DNA of 60,008 nt from Planctomycetota bacterium (GCA_030836185.1 JAURQH010000026.1:1-60008), one strand, 5' to 3'; numbered from the stretch's first letter, positions 8,281 to 18,108 are shown. The notes: generated from the letters alone by a model not told the origin. Program-made: numbers and translations.

Positions 8281-9759
8281 ATGCACCCAACACAAACACG
8301 ACGAGATTTTCTCTGGCAATCGGGTGGCGGTCTCGGCGGCATCGCTCTGGCGGCCATGTTGCAGGAACAAGGTTTGCTGGCTGCGGAAACCGGTTCCATC
8401 GGTGCGGGGGGAGTTCTCTCTGAACCCCATCATCGGCCCAAAGCCAAGCGAGTCATTCAGCTTTTCATGGCGGGAGCCGCCAGCCATATCGACCTGTTCG
8501 ATCACAAACCGATGTTGGAGAAACATCACGGCGAACCATCTGACTTTGGTGAGCATGTGGAAGCGTTTCAAAATGGTCTCGGGCCGTGGATGAAATCACC
8601 GTTTGACTTTCAGCCTTACGGCAAATCGGGCAAACATCTGAGTGAAGTCGTGAACGATTTTGGCCCGGTCGTCGATGATATGGCGTTTGTTCATAATATG
8701 GTCGGGACGACCGGCGTCCACAGCGCGGCGACCTATCTGCAAGCGACCGGATTTCAAACACCCGGTTTTCCCGGTGCAGGATGTTGGGTCAGTTACGGCT
8801 TGGGGAGCATGAATCAGAATTTGCCGACGTTCGTGGTTTTACCCGATCAACGTGGCTATGCCTCCAACGGTCCCAAAAATTGGTCGGCGGCATTTTTGCC
8901 GGCATCACATCAGGGAACGGCCATCTTTCCGGGCCGCAAAAATCCGATTGCCGATCTCTTTCCACCAGCGAACTCGACTGTCTCAGCGAAGAGTGAAAAA
9001 CAAACGCTCGATCTTCTGAACCATCTCAACCGCAAACATGCCGAGCAACGCGAAGGAGATTCTCGTCTCGATGCCCGCATTCAAAGTTACGAACTCGCCG
9101 CGCGTATGCAATTGGCGGCTCCCGAAGCACTTGATATCAACGGTGAGACCAAAGAAACATTACAAATGTACGGTCTCGATGATGTTCCTTCCTCGTTCAG
9201 TAACTCAATCAATCCGCGTGAAGAGAGCATTTACTTCGGACGAAAGTGTCTCGTTGCCCGACGTCTGATTGAACGCGGCGTTCGTTTCGTGCAAATCTGG
9301 TCAGGGAACGATAACGGCTTCCCAAGACGAAACTGGGACTCGCATGAAGATATCAAACGCGATCACGGACCACTCGCGAAGGGAATGGCAGTTGGGGCAT
9401 CGGCATTGATCCGCGATCTCAAACAGCGCGGCCTGTTGGAAGACACCATCATATTATGGACGACCGAGTTTGGTCGAATGCCTTCGACTCAAGGTTCGAA
9501 AGGTCGCGATCATAATCCCTACTGCTTCACCAATTGGTTGTGTGGAGGTGGCATCAAAGGTGGGACGACATATGGGCCGAGCGACCAATGGGGCTATAAG
9601 CCTTTGGATCGCGATCAGCCGACCAAAGTTTATGATATTCACGCGACGATGCTGCATCTGCTGGGCATCGAACACGAACGGTTGACTGTTCGCAACAACG
9701 GCATCGACCGGCGTCTGACCGACGTACACGGCCACGTCATTCACGACATCATTGCGTGA
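8281..9759 (+). CDS. DUF1501 family exported protein
   Basis: A 492-residue protein of the alkaline-phosphatase/sulfatase-like fold that is expanded in planctomycetes. A Tat leader (TRRDFLWQSGGGLGGIALAAML) occupies the first 25 or so residues. Family landmarks include VIQLFMAGAASHIDLFDHKP, VSYGLGSMNQNLPTFVVLP, the metal-site-like stretches IWSGNDNGF..WDSHEDIKRDHGPLA and TTEFGRMPSTQGSKGRDHNP, and the C-terminal LLGIEHERLTVR. Usually such a gene follows a PSD1/DUF1553 cytochrome gene, but here it has none next to it. It may act with the downstream DUF6807 and sialidase genes on the same strand (gap 100 bp). The biochemical activity of the family is unproven. Confidence 0.88.
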   Translation: MHPTQTRRDFLWQSGGGLGGIALAAMLQEQGLLAAETGSIGAGGVLSEPHHRPKAKRVIQLFMAGAASHIDLFDHKPMLEKHHGEPSDFGEHVEAFQNGLGPWMKSPFDFQPYGKSGKHLSEVVNDFGPVVDDMAFVHNMVGTTGVHSAATYLQATGFQTPGFPGAGCWVSYGLGSMNQNLPTFVVLPDQRGYASNGPKNWSAAFLPASHQGTAIFPGRKNPIADLFPPANSTVSAKSEKQTLDLLNHLNRKHAEQREGDSRLDARIQSYELAARMQLAAPEALDINGETKETLQMYGLDDVPSSFSNSINPREESIYFGRKCLVARRLIERGVRFVQIWSGNDNGFPRRNWDSHEDIKRDHGPLAKGMAVGASALIRDLKQRGLLEDTIILWTTEFGRMPSTQGSKGRDHNPYCFTNWLCGGGIKGGTTYGPSDQWGYKPLDRDQPTKVYDIHATMLHLLGIEHERLTVRNNGIDRRLTDVHGHVIHDIIA

Positions 9760-9859
9760 TGACTTTTTTCCAGTCACTTCTCGCAACGGCATCTTCCAGT
9801 CGTTACAGTAAACTGATCGATTATACTACGATTCTCACCACCCGCAGAGAGGTCCTGCC

Positions 9860-10759
9860 ATGATCCGTTTTCTCGCCTTTGTATTGACTCTGACTCCCTT
9901 CAGTTTGCTAAATGCAGGTGATGTTGCTTTTGAAAAATTGGCGGACGACATTATCGTGACGATTGGTGGAGAAGAATTTTCTCGCTACCACACCTCTTCT
10001 GAGTGGAAAAAACCTTTCTTTGATCCGGTCGTGATGAGCGGCACCAAAATCACTCGCCCCATCGATCCGAATGAAAAAGAACATCCGCATCACAAAGGGA
10101 TCTGGGTCTCGGTTGATGAAGTCAATGAGATCGATTATTGGGGCGAACATGGAGTCATCAAGAATGTTTCTACGAAGTGGAGCACTGCGGCCTGTGGTGA
10201 TGAAGTGGGCGGCACATTGATGGTCGTCAATCATTGGCTCGATGATGCAGGGAAAACCGTTGTGATCGAAGAAACCTCCATCCACATCGCTCCCAACAAA
10301 CTGCTGACATACGACATCACTTTCAAAGCTCCGGGACACAAGGTCGAGTTTCTGGACACCAAAGAAGGTCTGCTTGGTTTCCGCATGGCACATACGATGC
10401 GGGAAAGTGAAGGAGGGCGAGTTCTTGGTGCCAATGGTAAAAAGGGAACCAAAGAAAATTGGGGCCAACCAAACAAGTGGATTGATTATATCGGCGAAGT
10501 CGACGGCAAAACATTCGGCGTGACGTTGATGGATCATCCCGATAACTTCCGACCATCACGCTATCATGTCCGCAACTATGGTTTGTTTTCGATCAGTCCT
10601 CTGGGTGACAAGGCTTATACCCAAGGGAAAGAACCTGCCAAGCCGGTCCACCTCAAGCCTGGTGAGAAATTCACGTTGCGATACGGAATCTATTTCCATG
10701 AAGGCGATACTAACGCCGGGGAAGTCGAAAAAACATATCAGCAGTTCTTGGCGCAGTGA
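9860..10759 (+). CDS. DUF6807 (PmoA-like) secreted protein
   Basis: A 299-residue protein with a Sec signal peptide (FLAFVLTLTPFSLLNAG, cleavage about residue 20). The body matches DUF6807, often labelled PmoA family: HPHHKGIWVSVDEVNEIDYWGEHG, GLLGFRMAHTM and GVTLMDHPDNFRPSRYHVRNYGLFSISPLG. The histidine-rich HPHHKG could be catalytic or metal-binding, but that is inference. In planctomycetes such genes accompany glycoside-degrading and oxidoreductase genes. The label should not be taken as methane monooxygenase. Ribosome site GAGAGG 7 bp before ATG. It lies 36 bp upstream of the sialidase gene, so the two probably form an operon. Confidence 0.75.
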   Translation: MIRFLAFVLTLTPFSLLNAGDVAFEKLADDIIVTIGGEEFSRYHTSSEWKKPFFDPVVMSGTKITRPIDPNEKEHPHHKGIWVSVDEVNEIDYWGEHGVIKNVSTKWSTAACGDEVGGTLMVVNHWLDDAGKTVVIEETSIHIAPNKLLTYDITFKAPGHKVEFLDTKEGLLGFRMAHTMRESEGGRVLGANGKKGTKENWGQPNKWIDYIGEVDGKTFGVTLMDHPDNFRPSRYHVRNYGLFSISPLGDKAYTQGKEPAKPVHLKPGEKFTLRYGIYFHEGDTNAGEVEKTYQQFLAQ

Positions 10760-10795
10760 ATCCCAGTGCATAAATATGAATACGAGGTATGATCG

Positions 10796-11956
10796 ATGAC
10801 GACCACGACACGCCGTTCGTTTTTGCAGGTTTCATCCAGCTTGGCCGCCGGGATATTTGTCGGATCAGCGAGTCTCTTTGCCGAGACGCCGGGTTACAAA
10901 GTGCATGATCTCAAAGTCATTAGTCTGGATGATTATTATCACGGTTGGCCAACCGTCACACGGCGCAAAAACGGAGATTTAGTTTGTGCTTGGTCGGGAG
11001 GACGCGAGTCACACATTTGCCCATTTGGTCGGGTGGAAATGATTGTCTCTCATGATGAGGGAGAGACCTGGTCGTTCCCGCAAGTCATTTTGGATGGTCC
11101 CAGCGACGACCGTGATGCGGGGATTCTGGAAACGTCACAAGGAACTCTTCTCGCGACGACATTTACTTCTTTGGCTTATGTTCCCAGTCTCGAAAAAGCG
11201 AACGCCAAACCCGACTCGTGGGATGCTGTACGCCTCGCTCGCTGGAATGGGGCCCACAACCGAATCAGCGAGCAAGAACGCCAACGACACCTCGGCTGCT
11301 GGATGATTCGTTCCGAAGATGGTGGCGCGACTTGGTCAGAGCGGTATCGCTCGGTCGTGAATTCACCGCATGGACCGATTCAACTCTCTGACGGACGATT
11401 GCTCTATCCGGGCAAAGTTCTCTGGCAGGGAGAGACTAAAAAGATTGGGGTCGCCGAGTCCTTCGATGACGGTCGGAATTGGCACTGGTTGTCTGAAATC
11501 ACTCCCCGAGAAGGCGACACCAGTGACAACTATCACGAATTGCACGGCGTCAAGACCAAAAGCGGAAAACTTGTCATCCAGATTCGCAATCATAATGCAA
11601 AAAACAAAGGGGAGACTCTGCAGACAGAGTCGACGGATGGCGGAAAAACATGGTCATCACCTCACAGTATCGGCGTCTGGGGGCTACCATCCTTTCTGAC
11701 GCGACTCAATGACGACCGACTGTTAATGTCTTATGGCCATCGGCGGCCACCCTACGGTAATCAAGCCCGTCTCAGCAGCGACGAGGGAGTGACCTGGTCC
11801 GAACCGATGATCATCTCGGGAGATGGTGCAGGGGGCGACTTGGGCTATCCATCGACCGTCCAACTAAAAGATGGTTCGCTGCTGACAATCTGGTACGAAA
11901 AGCTGAAGGGCTCTTCGAAAGCCGTGCTCAGGCAAGCTCGTTGGCAACTGACATAG
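10796..11956 (+). CDS. Exo-sialidase-like BNR-repeat protein, Tat-exported
   Basis: A 386-residue six-bladed propeller with a Tat-type leader (TTRRSFLQVSSSLAAGIFVGSASLFA). Five Asp-boxes (S-x-D-x-G-x-x-W) are visible: SHDEGETW, SEDGGATW, SFDDGRNW, STDGGKTW and SSDEGVTW. Sialidases cleave terminal sialic acids, but planctomycete members may act on other acidic sugars. The arginine triad cannot be assigned confidently here. It is the last gene of the DUF1501-DUF6807-sialidase group. The ribosome site is GAGG about 9 bp upstream. The sialate O-acetylesterase at 49.9 kb is a functionally related gene, though distant. Confidence 0.78.
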   Translation: MTTTTRRSFLQVSSSLAAGIFVGSASLFAETPGYKVHDLKVISLDDYYHGWPTVTRRKNGDLVCAWSGGRESHICPFGRVEMIVSHDEGETWSFPQVILDGPSDDRDAGILETSQGTLLATTFTSLAYVPSLEKANAKPDSWDAVRLARWNGAHNRISEQERQRHLGCWMIRSEDGGATWSERYRSVVNSPHGPIQLSDGRLLYPGKVLWQGETKKIGVAESFDDGRNWHWLSEITPREGDTSDNYHELHGVKTKSGKLVIQIRNHNAKNKGETLQTESTDGGKTWSSPHSIGVWGLPSFLTRLNDDRLLMSYGHRRPPYGNQARLSSDEGVTWSEPMIISGDGAGGDLGYPSTVQLKDGSLLTIWYEKLKGSSKAVLRQARWQLT

Positions 11957-12013
11957 CAAATCCCTACGAGCCTAATCCAAGAAGAGACTCTCCTGAAGGG
12001 CTCTAATTCAGGT

Positions 12014-12160
12014 TCACCCGACGAATGCGTATTCAGTCTGACGGAGCGATAGAATTCTCGGTTCGAATTCTCTTTCCTTTCGATATCCATCAACAGTTCG
12101 CTTCAATGTCTTGATTTTATTGTTGCTCCGTTCCAGCGGTCCCGCTGAGGTCGGTTGTTT
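12014..12160 (-). pseudogene. Remnant of an ISL3-like transposase C-terminus
   Basis: About 48 codons read KQPTSAGPLERSNNKIKTLKR, then a YGYR-like stretch and end LSLRQTEYAFVG before a stop. The GPLE..NNKIKTLKR motif and the terminal YAFVG resemble the C-termini of ISL3-type DDE transposases. Upstream sequence in this frame loses similarity, and no terminal repeats were found. It is the only recognisable content of the 434-bp gap 11957-12390; the rest of that gap shows no gene. Confidence 0.5.
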
Positions 12161-12390
12161 GTACCTCCTCCGTAGCTGAACTCGCAAGAGTTCAGAAGGA
12201 CCACGCTGTCCTCGCATTTTCGTCTGAATTCTTGCGAATCCAGCTACCTGTTCGTTGCTGCATCGTGCGGTTGACGAATTTGCCAACATGTTTAATTTCC
12301 CGGTGAGGGATCGTTGAACAATTCAGCGTGAGAAAGACATGTCCGCTTTATGTCAATCTGCAGGATGAATACGTAAATCCCGGATGAACC

Positions 12391-14442
12391 CTAATTCACA
12401 CCCAATGACATGATGCGAGCGGCTGTCCCCTTACTTTCAGCATGTGACTCTTTGGAGAGAGTCACTTTGAGAGTATGTTTTCCGGGTGTTAATTCGGTAG
12501 CCAGCTCTACTGATCGAGGATAATGTAATCCTTTGCTATAGCGATGATAAAGATTTACTTTCTGTGTCTCTCCCCCATCCACCGAAACTTCCAGTACGCC
12601 CGCATCGGGACCGGCAGATATATAGGCGATTGCTGTCGTTCCTTCGAACGTGAACTCAAAGGATGAACCCGGCTCGGTGGTATGCAACATCGGAATTCTG
12701 GTGAATCGATCCCGTTTACTGCCTTGCAGTGATTTCCAATCAGGAACAGAGACATCCCAGCCTTGTCGTTTGACGGCTTGATCGAACTTTACAAAACCCG
12801 CGTTCACATAACTGAATGGATCAACCAGTTGCTCGGGAATCGTGTGAGAGGCTGGCTCAACAGCATGCTTCCTGTCATTGGTCAGCAGGTAGTCAATCAA
12901 ATCAGCGGCGATCCGATTACCGTGCGGAGCCGGATGCGTCCCCCCAAATTGTTTCCAAGTCAGATCACCTTCTGTAATTTGATCGGCTACTTCACGAGCG
13001 AGATGGATCGTGGAAACTCCATAATGCTGGGCAACCTTCTCGTGCTGGGCCATCGGTAATGGCATTTTGCCCGACTGTAATTGTTCCAACATGCCTGGGT
13101 TCACAAAGTAAGTCATCACAATGTCGGACATCGGGTTATGTTTGAGAACTTGACGAATAATCCCTTCAACGCCACGCACACATTCTTCGGGTGAGTGCAT
13201 TGCATCCTGATCGTCGTTGACAGCGTATTCGACAAAAAACAAATCAACCGGTCCCTGAGAAAGGACGTCTCTATGCAAGCGAAATGCACCTGTTGTTGAA
13301 CAGGTGGAAGAAATCCCCGCGTTCGTGAATGTGAATTGTGTGTCGGGAAACTGTTTCTGAAGAAGTTCCATCACCATCGGACGATAGCCATTCATCTCGG
13401 TGATTGAACCACCAAGAAACGCGACATGTCCGGTTTTCTTGTTTGAGAACTGATGCAGGGAATTCGCAAAGTTTCTTCGCGATGCAGTATTCTTGTATCC
13501 ATTCACTGATTGTTGCAGCGGTTCGAGGTAATCGAGCGAAACCAGAAACTCATCCAGTTGCTGCATCGTTTTGAAATAACTTTTCAGCTCGCGTTGTTGA
13601 GTTTCTACCGTGCGAAAACGGGGATTGAAGAAACCATGGGGTTCCCCTTTGAAGGCTTTCAATTCGCAACGATTTCCGTTCGCTGTCATTCGTTCTGTAA
13701 ACGCTTGCACGGTTTTGAAAGGAACTGCATCATCTTCTGTTCCATGAAAAATGATGGTCGGTGGCAACCCTTTGCGGACGTGGTGAATGGGAGAAATCAA
13801 TGTGGGATCTCCAGGGATGCGGTCTGTAATCGATTTTAACTTTTCAGCAGTGAGTAGATCACTGTTGTCGAGTGGAGCCACCATCACGGCCGGATTAAAA
13901 AGTGCCATCGCATTCGGCATCGAGCTGATTGAGAGATTTTCACCTTCTTCGTCCTGTCCGGGAACAACGCCCGTGCAACAGGCCGTATGCCCTCCGGCAG
14001 AACCTCCCGAAGCGACGATTTTGTCGGGATTAACATTCAACTTGTTTGCGTTGGCTCGAACCCACCGGATTGCTGATTTCGCGTCGGCCACGCAATCAAA
14101 TGGAGAGGCTTGATGTCGAGAAAGAACGCGATAATCAACTGTGATTGCGACCATTCCTCGACTCGACAGATAGCGACATTGGTTTTGAAATTGCGAGGGA
14201 CTTCCTGCTTTCCATCCACCTCCAAAGAAAAAAACAATGGCCGGTCTTGGGCCTGAGAACTCTTTGCCATCTGGTTGATAAATCCAGGCAGAAAGATCAG
14301 CACCATTGACTCTCTTGTAAACTTCTTTTGACGCTTGGGGAAGTTCAGGGGGATAGGATCCCCTCATTGGAATCAGCTCTTCTGCAGAGACAAGCGATGA
14401 AGTCAAAAAGACAAATATCAAGAGCGACAATGTTAAACGCAT
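12391..14442 (-). CDS. Two-domain esterase: alpha/beta hydrolase fused to SGNH hydrolase
   Basis: A 683-residue exported protein. A Sec signal peptide (LTLSLLIFVFLTSSLVSA) comes first. An alpha/beta hydrolase of the carbohydrate-esterase/BD-FAE kind follows at about residues 40-300: oxyanion FFFGGGWKAGS, nucleophile SGGSAGGH, acid HGTEDDAVPF, histidine GEPHGFF. An SGNH hydrolase lies at about 335-525: block I FLGGSITE, block III VEYAVND, block V GGTHPAPHGN. A C-terminal beta-rich module (about 555-683) resembles the jelly-roll domain that accompanies such esterases. It probably deacylates plant or algal polysaccharides in the periplasm. Start chosen at 14442, where AGAGGA lies 7 bp upstream and the signal peptide begins at once. 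Confidence 0.82.
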   Translation of the reverse strand: MRLTLSLLIFVFLTSSLVSAEELIPMRGSYPPELPQASKEVYKRVNGADLSAWIYQPDGKEFSGPRPAIVFFFGGGWKAGSPSQFQNQCRYLSSRGMVAITVDYRVLSRHQASPFDCVADAKSAIRWVRANANKLNVNPDKIVASGGSAGGHTACCTGVVPGQDEEGENLSISSMPNAMALFNPAVMVAPLDNSDLLTAEKLKSITDRIPGDPTLISPIHHVRKGLPPTIIFHGTEDDAVPFKTVQAFTERMTANGNRCELKAFKGEPHGFFNPRFRTVETQQRELKSYFKTMQQLDEFLVSLDYLEPLQQSVNGYKNTASRRNFANSLHQFSNKKTGHVAFLGGSITEMNGYRPMVMELLQKQFPDTQFTFTNAGISSTCSTTGAFRLHRDVLSQGPVDLFFVEYAVNDDQDAMHSPEECVRGVEGIIRQVLKHNPMSDIVMTYFVNPGMLEQLQSGKMPLPMAQHEKVAQHYGVSTIHLAREVADQITEGDLTWKQFGGTHPAPHGNRIAADLIDYLLTNDRKHAVEPASHTIPEQLVDPFSYVNAGFVKFDQAVKRQGWDVSVPDWKSLQGSKRDRFTRIPMLHTTEPGSSFEFTFEGTTAIAYISAGPDAGVLEVSVDGGETQKVNLYHRYSKGLHYPRSVELATELTPGKHTLKVTLSKESHAESKGTAARIMSLGVN

Positions 14443-14565
14443 GGTGTTCCTCTGCAAAATGTGAATCTGCGAGCGAGTCGCTTGATTCATCAAAGAATTG
14501 GATTATCCGATACTGTCCCACCGGACGCCTAAAAGCAAAGACCGATCCGGTAAACTGCAAAATAA

Positions 14566-15975
14566 TTAGTTTGCAAACTTTTTGCCGGCAATGATGTAGA
14601 CGGCGAAGAGAGCAACGCCAAGTAGCGTAAGAAGCATAAATTGCATGATTGTCGAGCGACTTGAAACATTTTCCTCAAAGGCATCGATTGTTTGTTTTGC
14701 CTGATATCGAACTTCAGGCTCGGGAGAGTTTTGAAGTAAGTCGTAGACATCCTTTTTATGTTCGACCGCATATCCGCCTGCTGCTTCGAGACCAACGAGC
14801 ACCATTTCGAGTTGTGCTGGATCAGTGCTATTCAAATCTTTGGTGAGAACATCAAGGACCTCACTCCGTACACGCCCGATTTTCCCCAACGCGATTGCTG
14901 CTTCGCGCTGTATTTTTTCATCAGGACTGTTCCAAGCGACTTTCCACGATTCCAGGGCCACATCAGCCGCATATGATTTCTGTTGAAGCTGCAAACTCCA
15001 TCCGATCAACAGCAGAGGCACTGCGATGAGTGTCGCAATCACCCAATTTGGTGTTTTCCAGATCGTAAAATCAGTCAGTCGTTCTTTTCGAGTCTCCATC
15101 GCTGGAGTTGTTTGGACATCGCGAGTGGCTTCCGTCTGATTAACACTCACCATCTTTACGGGAGAAACTGTTTCCAGCCGTTGTTGGATCTGCTCAGCGC
15201 TGGCTGGACGTTTCTCGGGGCTTTTCTCCAAGAGTGAAGAGATCAATAAGTCGAGCTCGGCGGGACAGTCGAAAACAGTCAGAGAGACTCGGGGTGCCTT
15301 TTTATTCAAATGTTGATCGAGAATTTCTGCTGCCGAAGTTCCATCAAAAGGTGGTTCCCCAGTGAGGACTTCGTACATCACACAACCCAGTGAATACAAA
15401 TCGGCCCGGGCACCGATGTTCTTCCCTCGGATTTGTTCGGGGGACATATAGCGAAATGTTCCCATGGTCTTGCCAGCCGCTGTCAAATTCTGAGCGGCTG
15501 CAAAAGTCGCCAACCCAAAGTCGCTGAGTTTTAATTGCCCGTTTGAAGAAATCAGGAAGTTTCCCGGTTTCACATCGCGATGAGTCACATCGTGCGAATG
15601 AGCATACTGCAATGCGGCAGTTATTTGCTGGAAATATTTCACCGCTAATTCCCAGGGAAGCGCGCCTCGATGTTCGAGTAGTTTGTCGAAGCTTCCCCCT
15701 TCCACAATTTCCATGGCATAAAAGCGGTGAGATCCCTCAGTTGTTCCTCCGAACGAATGGACAATGTTTGGATGCCGCAACTTGCGTAGAATTTCTAACT
15801 CTCGATCAAAACGTCCGAGCACAATTTCGTCGGTGACTTCCTCGGGAAGAATTTTGACCGCGACCTGTTTGTCATTTTTGACATAGCGAGCGCGGTAGAC
15901 CACCCCCATACCTCCCTCGCCGATTTTCTCAAGCAGCTCGAAAGGCCAAATCCATTTTTTGTTGATTTTAGACAC
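14566..15975 (-). CDS. Membrane Ser/Thr protein kinase with HEAT-like repeats
   Basis: A Hanks-type kinase. The glycine loop is IGEGGMGVVYRA, the catalytic loop HRDVKPGN (about residue 130), then DFGLA and MSPEQIRG. A first transmembrane helix lies near residues 310-330, followed by about 100 residues of alpha-helical HEAT/PBS-like repeats (QREAAIALGKIG, EVRYQAKQTIDAF) and a second transmembrane helix near 443-465. The helical repeats therefore seem to sit in the outer compartment between the two helices. The start is taken as GTG at 15975, just before SKINKKW, the usual beginning of planctomycete homologues; the open frame continues to 16068 through a low-complexity Phe-rich stretch. No ribosome site is obvious for either. 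Confidence 0.82.
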   Translation of the reverse strand: MSKINKKWIWPFELLEKIGEGGMGVVYRARYVKNDKQVAVKILPEEVTDEIVLGRFDRELEILRKLRHPNIVHSFGGTTEGSHRFYAMEIVEGGSFDKLLEHRGALPWELAVKYFQQITAALQYAHSHDVTHRDVKPGNFLISSNGQLKLSDFGLATFAAAQNLTAAGKTMGTFRYMSPEQIRGKNIGARADLYSLGCVMYEVLTGEPPFDGTSAAEILDQHLNKKAPRVSLTVFDCPAELDLLISSLLEKSPEKRPASAEQIQQRLETVSPVKMVSVNQTEATRDVQTTPAMETRKERLTDFTIWKTPNWVIATLIAVPLLLIGWSLQLQQKSYAADVALESWKVAWNSPDEKIQREAAIALGKIGRVRSEVLDVLTKDLNSTDPAQLEMVLVGLEAAGGYAVEHKKDVYDLLQNSPEPEVRYQAKQTIDAFEENVSSRSTIMQFMLLTLLGVALFAVYIIAGKKFAN

Positions 15976-16203
15976 GTCGATAATCTGGAACTTAAAAAAA
16001 AATTCTAAAGTGATCATAAATGACAGAGTACTGTAAAATGACCGACCTGTTCTACAAATTTTCATCACGAGTGTTTCTCACTAAAATCATAGGGGAAACA
16101 GATTCAAATACCTAATATTTTAGCATAGCACACATGGACATTGGGGTTGAATGTGATGAGCACAAGCGTTGCGCCTTGTCGAACAGCGAGACTCTTGCTG
16201 TGG

Positions 16204-17820
16204 TTATGATTGTTCTACCGGTTCTAACGATTGGAACTTTCTGACAATTTCTCGCGCAGAGCGTAATCCATCGACAGCCGCACTCACAATGCCTCCCGCA
16301 TAACCTGCTCCCTCTCCCATGGGATACAAACCAACAATTCCTGGACAAACAAATGTCTCGCGTTCACGAGCAATCCTCACAGGAGAACTGCCTCGCATTT
16401 CAGGGCCAGCCAAAACGGCGTCCTTCAAATACTTTCCCTTCCATTTATGATCGAGCACCGGTAAGCCTCGCTTGATGGCCATGGTGACGACAGGTGGCAG
16501 CACTTCGCCCAATGCTGCCGAAACGCTTCCTCTTTCGTAAGATGTTCTCAGCCTTAACCCAGAATCAGAGGGGCGATCATTCAGGAAATCATCAGCCGAT
16601 TGTAATGGGCAAAGGTAATCTCCTTTCCCCAAACCAAACGCGATTGATTCATATTGTCGCTGAAGCTCAACGCCTGCCAGGGGATGATCGCTACCAAACT
16701 GTTCCGGTTCCAAGGTGATCATCAAGCCGCTATTGGCATATGGGGAATCATGCCGGGAGTTACTCATTCCGTTGGTGCAGAACCGTTCCGGCTCGGACAC
16801 ACTGGGCATCACAATTCCACCAGCACACATGCAGAAGGTGTAGAGGTCTCTTTCTCCGTTAGCAACCATTGAGTAGTCCGCAGCGCCGAGGATATCGAGA
16901 TACTCTTTCTTTCCGTACTTATGCTGATTCACGTTTTCTTGTGGTTGCTCAATTCGTAGTCCCAATTGAAACGCCTTTCGTTCCATGGGAACTCCTTGTT
17001 CGTACAAAGTCTGGTAGGTGTCTCGAGCGCTATGACCGATCCCCAATAACACTTGTTTTGTAGGAAGATAACCGCTGGAAGTGTGGACCCCACGAATCTG
17101 GCCCTCTTGCAAGTCGAGCGATTCGAGACGGCATCCGAATTGGTATTCTCCCCCCATTGCTTCGATCTTGCGGCGAAAGTTACGGCAGATCATTGGCAGC
17201 TTGTTGCTTCCCAAATGAGGCCGATTCTCATACGCAATTGAAGATCGACCACCACATTCGATAAATCGTTCGATGACCCAATCCACGTCGGCACCAGTCA
17301 TACGACAGGTGAGCTTCCCATCGCTGAAGCAGCCTGCTCCTCCCTCGCCGAACAGGTAGTTGTTTTCACAATCGAAATTGCCTCCCCGATCGAACTTACG
17401 GTTGACGGCAACTCTCTCTTTGACTGGCTGACCACGCTCCAAAATGATCGGGCGGTATCCCTTCCACGCCAGATAGTATCCCGCCAACAAACCGGCAGGC
17501 CCCGAGCCAACAATTACAGGCCGTTCGTCAAGAGGTTCCGTGCCACTTGCGGGATTGTCGAACTGCGATGCGGTGTATTGGTTGATGTTCGAGTCATTTT
17601 CGAATCGAGTCAGTCGCTGTTCGGGATCATTGAGCGATACGACAACCGTATAGACAAACTTGAGGTTGTGACGAGATCGGGCATCGAGACTTTTGCGAAG
17701 GATTTTCCACTGTTGAACTTCGTTGACCGACAGTTTCAGTCGATTTGCGATCCGCTTAGGAAGTTCCGCTTCCGGGAATTCGACGGGAGTTTCAAGGTTG
17801 GTGAGGCGTATCGACATCAA
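16204..17820 (-). CDS. NAD(P)/FAD-dependent oxidoreductase (COG2509)
   Basis: A 538-residue cytoplasmic flavoprotein of the uncharacterised FAD-dependent dehydrogenase family. A small N-terminal domain (residues 1-90) is followed by the Rossmann FAD motif VIVGSGPAGLLAGYYLAWKGYRPIILERG and the family signature FDRGGNFDCENNYLFGEGGAGCFSDGKLTCR. C-terminal elements include GLYPMGEGAGYAGGIVSAAVDGLRSA, which contacts FAD. Length matches the family. The substrate is unknown. A 135-bp gap separates it from the kinase gene on the same strand. Confidence 0.9.
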   Translation of the reverse strand: MMSIRLTNLETPVEFPEAELPKRIANRLKLSVNEVQQWKILRKSLDARSRHNLKFVYTVVVSLNDPEQRLTRFENDSNINQYTASQFDNPASGTEPLDERPVIVGSGPAGLLAGYYLAWKGYRPIILERGQPVKERVAVNRKFDRGGNFDCENNYLFGEGGAGCFSDGKLTCRMTGADVDWVIERFIECGGRSSIAYENRPHLGSNKLPMICRNFRRKIEAMGGEYQFGCRLESLDLQEGQIRGVHTSSGYLPTKQVLLGIGHSARDTYQTLYEQGVPMERKAFQLGLRIEQPQENVNQHKYGKKEYLDILGAADYSMVANGERDLYTFCMCAGGIVMPSVSEPERFCTNGMSNSRHDSPYANSGLMITLEPEQFGSDHPLAGVELQRQYESIAFGLGKGDYLCPLQSADDFLNDRPSDSGLRLRTSYERGSVSAALGEVLPPVVTMAIKRGLPVLDHKWKGKYLKDAVLAGPEMRGSSPVRIARERETFVCPGIVGLYPMGEGAGYAGGIVSAAVDGLRSAREIVRKFQSLEPVEQS

Positions 17821-18108
17821 TGGGGTTCCGGTCCGCAGTTATCGGACGAGGAAAATGGCTTTGTTGATCAACTCAATCGTATGCCAAACCTCCAGAAAGT
17901 GCGAGGTATGCCCTGCCGATTCAGCCTTTCTCCATGCACATAACTTGTTCATAAAAACGATTTTGAGGTAATTTCGGTGATGTTCAAATAACACAAGTCT
18001 CATCAATACCACATATTGTTGAAAGATTGCTTCGTTAATTTCTTCAGATGGGGGATTGATACTCTGCAATCGCAGAGATGAAGTCAAAATCAGCTAAGAA
18101 AGGCAACT

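Noticed and set aside
9908-10537. 209-codon minus-strand frame opposite the DUF6807 gene
   Set aside because: No family features or ribosome site; the plus frame has clear DUF6807 motifs.
9860-10759. Methane monooxygenase subunit (PmoA label)
   Set aside because: The family name is misleading; the protein is a soluble secreted DUF6807 protein with no membrane helices of particulate monooxygenase.
17839-18087. 82-codon minus-strand frame upstream of the flavoprotein
   Set aside because: No ribosome site, no family features, and unlikely composition; treated as intergenic.
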